Positions 55,256 to 64,000 of a stretch of 64,000 nt of DNA are shown here, piece by piece. The DNA lies in the NCBI RefSeq assembly GCF_000612725.1, contig NZ_HG964450.1, positions 342,034 through 406,033 of the forward strand. The letters run 5' to 3'. Position numbers and translations under genes: made by a program. Numbering within the stretch: position 1 is the first letter of the stretch; every line of letters begins with the position of its first letter. A model generated the notes under the pieces. It had not been told where the DNA came from. It searched no databases and worked only from the letters and a program-made list of their open reading frames with translations. Origin of the DNA: Mycolicibacterium austroafricanum. Lineage in GTDB: Bacteria; Actinomycetota; Actinomycetes; Mycobacteriales; Mycobacteriaceae.

Positions 55256-56080
55256 ATGACCGAAAAAGTCTGGTTCATCACCGGTGCGTCCCGGGGGTTC
55301 GGCCGCGAATGGGCGATCGCGGCGCTCGACCGCGGCGACAAAGTGGCCGCCACCGCGCGCGACCTGTCCACCCTCGACGATCTGACCGCAAAGTACGGCG
55401 ACGCGCTGCTGCCGCTGACGCTTGACGTGACCGACCGCGACGCCGATTTCGCCGCGGTCACACAGGTCCACGACCACTTCGGCCGGCTCGACATCGTCGT
55501 CAACAACGCCGGCTACGGGCAGTTCGGCTTCGTCGAGGAACTCTCCGAGCAGGAGGCGCGCGCACAGATCGACACCAACGTGTTCGGCGCGTTGTGGATC
55601 ACCCAGGCCGCACTGCCCTATCTGCGGGCGCAGCGCAGCGGCCACCTCATCCAGGTGTCGTCGATCGGCGGAATCGTGGCATTTCCGAACCTGGGCATCT
55701 ACCACGCGTCCAAGTGGGCACTGGAGGGCTTCTCTCAGGCGTTGGCGCAGGAGGTCGCCGAGTTCGGGATCCACGTCACGCTGATCGAGCCGGGCGGCTT
55801 CTCCACCGACTGGGCGGGGGCCTCGGCCAAACGTGCGACGGCGCTGCCCGCCTACGCCGAGGCACACGCCGCCACCGAACGCACCCGACAGGCACGGACC
55901 GCCCGGCCCGGTGACCCGCAGGCCTCGGCCCGCGCACTGCTCACGGTCGTCGACGCGCCGGAGCCGCCGCTGCGGGTGTTCTTCGGCGAGCTTCCCCTGG
56001 AACTGGCCAGGGCCGACTACGAAAGCCGGCTGGCCAACTGGGAGAAGTGGCAGCCGGTGGCGATCGAAGCCCAGGGCTGA
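55256..56080 (+). CDS. SDR-family oxidoreductase
   Basis: 274 residues from ATG 55256 ([19 protein letters not shown]); an upstream ATG at 55223 adds eleven non-conserved residues. TGxxxGxG at [12 protein letters not shown] at about 82, Ser in LIQVSSIGG and [18 protein letters not shown] as the Tyr/Lys site. The [10 protein letters not shown] and long C-terminal helix match the classical SDRs often annotated as retinol- or ketosteroid-type; substrate unknown. It is followed after 9 bp by a small membrane protein gene. Confidence 0.88.
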   Translation: MTEKVWFITGASRGFGREWAIAALDRGDKVAATARDLSTLDDLTAKYGDALLPLTLDVTDRDADFAAVTQVHDHFGRLDIVVNNAGYGQFGFVEELSEQEARAQIDTNVFGALWITQAALPYLRAQRSGHLIQVSSIGGIVAFPNLGIYHASKWALEGFSQALAQEVAEFGIHVTLIEPGGFSTDWAGASAKRATALPAYAEAHAATERTRQARTARPGDPQASARALLTVVDAPEPPLRVFFGELPLELARADYESRLANWEKWQPVAIEAQG

Positions 56081-56089
56081 GGGCCGGCC

Positions 56090-56275
56090 ATGACCCGTGG
56101 TGACCACCGCCGCCCGCACCCGTTCTACGGGGTGGCCCTGTCGGCGGCCGCGCTCCCGTCGTGCTGGGCGGCGTCGCTGATCACCGCGACGTGGCTGGCG
56201 GCGTCGATCTACGTCGGCGCGGCGTGCGCGGCCGCGGTCGGTTTCGTCATGACGCTGCGCGACCTGCCGACGTAG
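56090..56275 (+). CDS. Small membrane protein (61 residues)
   Basis: Starts 9 bp after the SDR stop, same strand, so probably co-transcribed. Two hydrophobic stretches (FYGVALSAAALPSCWAASLITATWLAA and SIYVGAACAAAVGFVMTL) make two short membrane spans. No family recognised. Its small size lowers certainty. Confidence 0.5.
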   Translation: MTRGDHRRPHPFYGVALSAAALPSCWAASLITATWLAASIYVGAACAAAVGFVMTLRDLPT

Positions 56276-56413
56276 CCGCAAGCGCGGCTCATCGCACCCT
56301 GATCTCGACCATCGGCACCTCGGTACCAGGCGGAGCGACCCGCCCGTGCAGTGCGCCCTCGATGACCGTCCGCAGCGACTCCCAAGCCCGCGGATGCCGT
56401 TCGATGTAGCGGC
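56276..56413 (-). other. Open minus-strand frame without start, possible gene remnant
   Basis: Directly downstream of the methyltransferase stop a frame offset by two bases reads RLSRYIERHPRAWESLRTVI followed by EGALHGRVAPPGTEVPMVEI before a TGA near 56290. The codon pattern looks protein-like but I find no start codon or ribosome site. It may be the tail of a lost gene or an overlapping small gene. Confidence 0.25.
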
Positions 56414-57247
56414 TCAGCCGAATTCGAGCAGCGTGTAGGCGCCGCGGTAGTTCCTGGTCGGCTTGAACTGCCAGAACGCGGGGAACACCCGCTCGAAGAG
56501 GAACCCCCGGCCGCGCGGCATCGGCAGGTCGTGCACGGCGGCGATACCCGGCACCGTGTGGACCAACTCCGCCAGTTGCGCCGGCGACAGGCTGAACGGC
56601 ATCGGCGGCACCCGGTAGCGCGCCGACGAGCGCATCCCCTTCGGCGCGATCTTCTTCACCATCGTCGGCGGCAGGTCGAAGATCATCTGCCCGCCCGGGA
56701 ACCGGCTGGCGCAGGCGGTGATCAGGTCCATCGCCTCGTCGGGCTGCAGGTACATCAGCAGGCCCTCGGCGGTGATGAACACACCGTCAGTGGTGTCGAC
56801 CGCATCCATCCAGCTGTAGTCGAGCGCGGACTGCGCGAGGGTGGTGATGCGGGGTGAGTCCGGCAGCAGTCGTCGCCGCAACGCGATCACCGGTTCGAGG
56901 TCGATGCTGACCCAGCGGAACCGGGAATCCGGAATCGCCGCGTCGAGCCGCCAGAAGCTGGTCTGCAGACCTTCGGCCAGCGCGACCACCGTGGCGGCGG
57001 GATGCCGGGACAGGTAGCGGGTGGCGGCGCGGTCGAACGCCAGTGAGCGCAGCGCCATCTCCTGGCCCTTGCGGCGGCCGAACTTGTCGAAGTCGAAGTC
57101 GATCGCATCGACCAGCCGGATGGCCATCGGGTCGTCGATGATGGCGTTCGGGTGCCGCGCCTGGTAGGCGCGCCCGTTCAGCGTCAGCAGCGCCGTCTCC
57201 GAGACGCCGGCCAACGCACCGGCGTCGATCTTGCCGTCCTGGTCCAC
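56414..57247 (-). CDS. LCM-family SAM-dependent O-methyltransferase
   Basis: 277 residues, leucine carboxyl methyltransferase (PF04072)-like. Features are SETALLTLNGRAYQARHPNAIIDDPMA near the start, the acidic VVALAEGLQTSFWRLD (where the family usually has a GxGLDTR-type SAM motif), WVSIDLEPVIALRR, and GVFITAEGLLMYLQPDEAMDLI. Substrates of the mycobacterial relatives are unknown; some act on polyketides. GTG start at 57247. Not linked to the PKS operon by position. Confidence 0.85.
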   Translation of the reverse strand: MDQDGKIDAGALAGVSETALLTLNGRAYQARHPNAIIDDPMAIRLVDAIDFDFDKFGRRKGQEMALRSLAFDRAATRYLSRHPAATVVALAEGLQTSFWRLDAAIPDSRFRWVSIDLEPVIALRRRLLPDSPRITTLAQSALDYSWMDAVDTTDGVFITAEGLLMYLQPDEAMDLITACASRFPGGQMIFDLPPTMVKKIAPKGMRSSARYRVPPMPFSLSPAQLAELVHTVPGIAAVHDLPMPRGRGFLFERVFPAFWQFKPTRNYRGAYTLLEFG

Positions 57248-57333
57248 GCCGACGAACCTACCCGCCGGTGCTGTCAGACCAGGTAGATCGGATCCGCCGT
57301 GGACAGCAGACCCAGCCGGGTGTCCACGGACCG

Positions 57334-58461
57334 CTAAGCGGCACGCAGCCGACGGGCACCCATCACGGCCTCGTAGTGGCCGAGCAACTCGTCGCAGATC
57401 ACCGGCCAGGTGCGGCCCAGCACGCTCCTGCGGGCGGCCACCGAGTAGCGGCGACGCTCGGCGACCAGATGATCGACGGATTCGGCGAGCCGACTCTCGA
57501 ACTCGGCGACCGGCAACAGCAGCCCGGTGCGGTAGGGCGCGACCAGGTCACGCGGGCCGCCGGCGTCGGGGGCGATGACCGGCAGGCCGGAGGCCATCGC
57601 CTCCTGGACGGCCTGGCAGAACGTCTCGTGCTCGCCGGGATGGACGAACACGTCCATGCTCGCGTACGCGGCGGCCAGTTCGTCCCCGTACAGGGCGCCG
57701 GTGAAAACCGCCCGGGGCAACTCGGATTCGAGCTTGGCACGGTCGACACCGTCACCGACGACGACGATCTGCAGATCGTCGCGGGCGTGCAGTGCGGCCA
57801 ACCTCTCGACGTGCTTCTCCGGCGCCAGCCGGCCGACGAATCCGATGATCGGCCTGCCGTCCGGTGACCAGGAACGGCGCAGCCGCTCATCGCGCGCCGA
57901 CGGCGCGAAACCCGTCACATCGACCCCGCGCGCCCACTTGTGGACCCGGGGAATGCGATGCGCGGCAAGGTTTTCCATCGCCGACGTGGACGGAGCCAGG
58001 GTGCGGTCGGCTTTGCTGTGCAGGCGGCGGGTCCACGCCCACGAGGCATGCGAGAGCATGCCGATGCCGTAGCTCTGGGCAAATCCGGCGACGTCGGTCT
58101 GGAACACGGCCACCGTCGGGATGCCGAGGCGGCGCGCGGCGTGCACTCCGCCCCAGCCGAGCAGCGCCGGCGACGCCAAGTGCACGACGTCGGGATCGAA
58201 TCCGCGCAGCACGCCGACCATCCGGGGGCGTGGCACACCCAGCGGCAGAGACGTGATCTTGGGGAACATCATCGACGGCACCCGGTGCACGCGCACCCCG
58301 TCGTACACCTTGTCGGCCGCCGGTTGACCGCGCGGGGTGTCCGGGGCGATGACGAGAACTTCGTGACCGGTGCGGCGCAGGTGCTCGATCACCCGGAGCA
58401 CCGAGTTGGTGACACCGTTGACATTCGGCAGGAACGATTCGGCGACGATGGCTACGCGCAC
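57334..58461 (-). CDS. mgtA: GDP-mannose-dependent alpha-mannosyltransferase MgtA (GT4)
   Basis: 375 residues from GTG 58461, where the family start [20 protein letters not shown] begins; the open frame upstream to 58752 is not coding-like. GT-B fold: N-terminal [30 protein letters not shown]-terminal [17 protein letters not shown] and the E-x7-E motif in [29 protein letters not shown]. In corynebacteria the orthologue mannosylates a glucuronosyl-diacylglycerol lipid (LM-B pathway); in M. tuberculosis it is Rv0557. Membrane-associated, cytosolic side. Confidence 0.93.
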   Translation of the reverse strand: MRVAIVAESFLPNVNGVTNSVLRVIEHLRRTGHEVLVIAPDTPRGQPAADKVYDGVRVHRVPSMMFPKITSLPLGVPRPRMVGVLRGFDPDVVHLASPALLGWGGVHAARRLGIPTVAVFQTDVAGFAQSYGIGMLSHASWAWTRRLHSKADRTLAPSTSAMENLAAHRIPRVHKWARGVDVTGFAPSARDERLRRSWSPDGRPIIGFVGRLAPEKHVERLAALHARDDLQIVVVGDGVDRAKLESELPRAVFTGALYGDELAAAYASMDVFVHPGEHETFCQAVQEAMASGLPVIAPDAGGPRDLVAPYRTGLLLPVAEFESRLAESVDHLVAERRRYSVAARRSVLGRTWPVICDELLGHYEAVMGARRLRAA

Positions 58462-58579
58462 ACCAGTGACGGTGACAGCACCACCTGTCGGCGAGGTTGC
58501 GGCCAGGGATATGTCACACGAATTGCCGGTGCGGCGGCAATAACGTGCCTGCAGCCGCCACACCAGCCAGGATGGACCC

Positions 58580-59265
58580 ATGCACTGGATCCGCCCCCTG
58601 GCCGCGCTGTCGGCGTTCGGGCTGCTGCTGACCGCCGTCGGATGCGCCGAGCAGGTCACCGGCTCGGCCCAGGTCGATGCCACCGGGGCGCCGCTGGCGG
58701 TCACCGAGGACGGCTTCGGCATCGTCGCCGGCTTCGACGACGCCCCCGCCAAGATCGAGATCTACACCGAGCCGCAGTGCACCCACTGCAGCGATCTGCA
58801 GCGCGAATTCGGGGAACAGATCGCCGACAGCATCACCGTGGGCACCCTGCAGGTCACCTACCGCCCGATGACCTTCCTCGACGACGACTATGACGGCTAC
58901 TCCGCGAAGGTGGCCAACGCGCTGTTCCTGGCCACCGAGGCCGTCGACAACTCCGCGGCCACCGGAACCCAGCTGCAGCGCTTCGTCGAGGAACTATGGA
59001 TCAACCAGGACCCAGGCGGCGTCGTCTTCACCGGCGACGAACTGCGCGACATGGCGATCAGCGCAGGCCTTCCGGAGGCGGTCGCCGACCACGTCGCCGC
59101 CGACAGCGAGGCCGTCGACGTCGCCGAGATGGACGACACCAACTTCGGCCTGCTGTTCGACATCGACCGCGTGGACACCGGCACCCCGACGGTGTTCGAT
59201 CTCGACTCCGGGGAGAAGCTCGACATCTTCGACGACGAATGGTTGAGCAGCCTGCTGCGGACCTA

Positions 59266-59269
<4 letters not shown>
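58580..59269 (+). CDS. Thioredoxin-like (DsbA-type) lipoprotein
   Basis: 229 residues. The signal ends in a lipobox with Cys22 ([11 protein letters not shown]), so the protein is predicted to be lipid-anchored outside the membrane. CTHC (Cys67-Cys70) after IEIYTEPQ is the thioredoxin-fold active site, and the insertion and C-terminal part ([27 protein letters not shown], with a cis-Pro TP) match DsbA-like thioredoxin domains. Likely thiol-disulfide exchange on exported proteins. Its stop overlaps the convergent DUF3592 gene. Confidence 0.83.
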
Positions 59270-63012
<3,743 letters not shown>

Positions 63013-63029
63013 GGTGCACTCCTCTGTCG

Positions 63030-63995
63030 TTAGGCGAATGTTCTGCGGTATTGGTCCGGGGAGACGCCGAGACGCCGAACGAAGTTGCGGCGCAACGTTT
63101 CCGCCGAGCCGAAGCCGCAGCGGGCGGCGATCACCGTGACGGTGTCGTCGGTCTCCTCCAGTTGCCTGCGGGCCGCTTCGGTGCGGACCCGCTCGACATA
63201 GGCGCCCGGCGCCTCACCGACTTCCTCGGTGAAGACGCGGGTGAAGTGGCGCGGGCTCATCGCGGCGAGCCGGGCCAGCTCGGCGATGCTGTGCGCGCCG
63301 CCGGGCTCGGCCTCGACCGCCTCCTGGACGTCACGGATCGGGGTCCGCCGGGCGCGCGGCATCCATACCGGCGCGGCGAACTGCGTCTGCCCGCCCGGCC
63401 TGCGCAGATACATGACCAGGTGGCGCGCCACGATCTGCGCGGTCTCGGTGCCGTGGTCGTCCTCGACGAGAGCCAGCGCCAGGTCGATGCCGGCGGTGAC
63501 ACCCGCGGCGGTCCACACCTTCTCCGAGCTGCGCACGAAGATCGGGTCGGGATCGACTGTCACCGAAGGGAATTCCGCGGCCAACTGGGGCGCGTAGGCC
63601 CAGTGCGTGGTGGCCACGCAGCCGTCGAGCAGCCCGGCCTGCGCGGCCAGCACCGCACCGTTGCACACGCTGACCACCCGGCGTGCCCGCGCCGCGGCGG
63701 CGGTGATCCAGTCGATCAGGACCTGGTCCTGCCGGGCGGTGTCGGCGCCCCAGCCGCCGGGCAGCACGACGGTGTCCACCGCCTCGTCGGGACCGGGCAG
63801 CGGGTCGGCCGCCAGCGTGAGACCGGTGCCGGTGCTGACCGGCGCGCCGTCGACCGCCACGACGCGCACGTCGTATCCGTCACCGAGGCCGCGGGCACCG
63901 ACCGACAGCGAGGCGCCCGTGAACACATCGAATGGTCCGACGACGTCGAGCGCCTGGACGCCGGCGAAGCCGACGATGACCACGGTGCGCACCAT
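63030..63995 (-). CDS. GlxA-family transcriptional regulator (DJ-1 domain plus AraC HTH)
   Basis: 321 residues, complete, ATG at 63995. N-terminal DJ-1/PfpI domain (about 1-195: VVIVGFAGVQALDVVGPFDVF, Cys111 in VSVCNGAVLAAQAGLLDG, THWAYAPQLA). C-terminal AraC helix-turn-helix (about 215-320: IAELARLAAMSPRHFTRVFTEEVGEAPGAYVERVRTEAARRQLEETDDTV and CGFGSAETLRRNFVRRLGVSPDQYRRTF). It probably controls the adjacent PfpI-like enzyme gene. Effector unknown. Confidence 0.92.
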   Translation of the reverse strand: MVRTVVIVGFAGVQALDVVGPFDVFTGASLSVGARGLGDGYDVRVVAVDGAPVSTGTGLTLAADPLPGPDEAVDTVVLPGGWGADTARQDQVLIDWITAAAARARRVVSVCNGAVLAAQAGLLDGCVATTHWAYAPQLAAEFPSVTVDPDPIFVRSSEKVWTAAGVTAGIDLALALVEDDHGTETAQIVARHLVMYLRRPGGQTQFAAPVWMPRARRTPIRDVQEAVEAEPGGAHSIAELARLAAMSPRHFTRVFTEEVGEAPGAYVERVRTEAARRQLEETDDTVTVIAARCGFGSAETLRRNFVRRLGVSPDQYRRTFA

Positions 63996-64000
63996 GGGTT

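Overview
The window is about 64 kb of GC-rich actinobacterial chromosome, almost certainly from a Mycobacterium sensu lato. A fast-growing, Mycolicibacterium-like species is my guess rather than something I can prove. The right half carries the menD-bpoC-mgtA-menG-menJ-grcC1-htpX-gpsA-YajQ neighbourhood in the order I know from M. tuberculosis Rv0554-Rv0566c, though with accessory genes between. PE-PPE, DUF3349, DUF7159, Ddn-family and FAAL genes, frequent GTG/TTG starts and apparent leaderless promoters fit this.

Left flank (1-11.3 kb): a partial DUF7159 gene, a NYN/LOTUS-type RNA-binding protein, an AraC regulator and an SDR separated by a long perfect inverted repeat. Three exported proteins with acidic low-complexity regions follow (PE-PPE hydrolase, GSDH-type sugar dehydrogenase, VCBS-repeat protein). 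Then come a decayed DUF3349/Ddn junction, an acyl-CoA thioesterase and a Ddn-like F420 enzyme.

Central accessory region (11.4-38.1 kb): eight genes read leftward with overlapping or closely spaced ends, which looks like one biosynthetic operon. In transcription order they are: FAAL-ACP; a hybrid KS-AT-ACP-C-A-PCP-C megasynthase; a Rieske oxygenase; an SCP2-like protein; a 3700-residue PKS (KS-AT-KR-ACP-KS-AT-DH-ER-KR-ACP); a LolD/MacB-type ABC exporter pair; and an alpha/beta hydrolase. Colinear reading predicts a lipid-primed polyketide-peptide hybrid: acyl starter, one unreduced C2 unit, one unusual amino-type acid, then one beta-hydroxy and one fully reduced C2 unit, with oxidative tailoring and export. 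The A domain lacks the alpha-amino-binding Asp, the terminal C domain has a mutated catalytic motif, and no thioesterase domain is present. I do not recognise the product. This is the most likely undescribed system in the window.

Right flank (38.1-64 kb): a secreted GDPD-type phosphodiesterase, tRNA-Tyr with a strong terminator hairpin, YajQ, a WXG-like protein, gpsA, and an intact IS1380-family element whose target-site duplication rebuilt the neighbouring stop codon. Next are a small exported protein, htpX, and grcC1/menJ back to back on a 21-bp spacer with overlapping -10 boxes. A TetR gene diverges from a CrtI-like FAD enzyme across twin palindromic operators. An HSL-type hydrolase, membrane proteins, menG, an SDR, a LCM-type methyltransferase, mgtA, a thioredoxin-like lipoprotein, a DUF3592 protein, menD, bpoC and two DJ-1/PfpI-type genes complete the window. 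Three copies of a palindromic GAGCGTGCG element lie in intergenic gaps between 47.7 and 54.5 kb.
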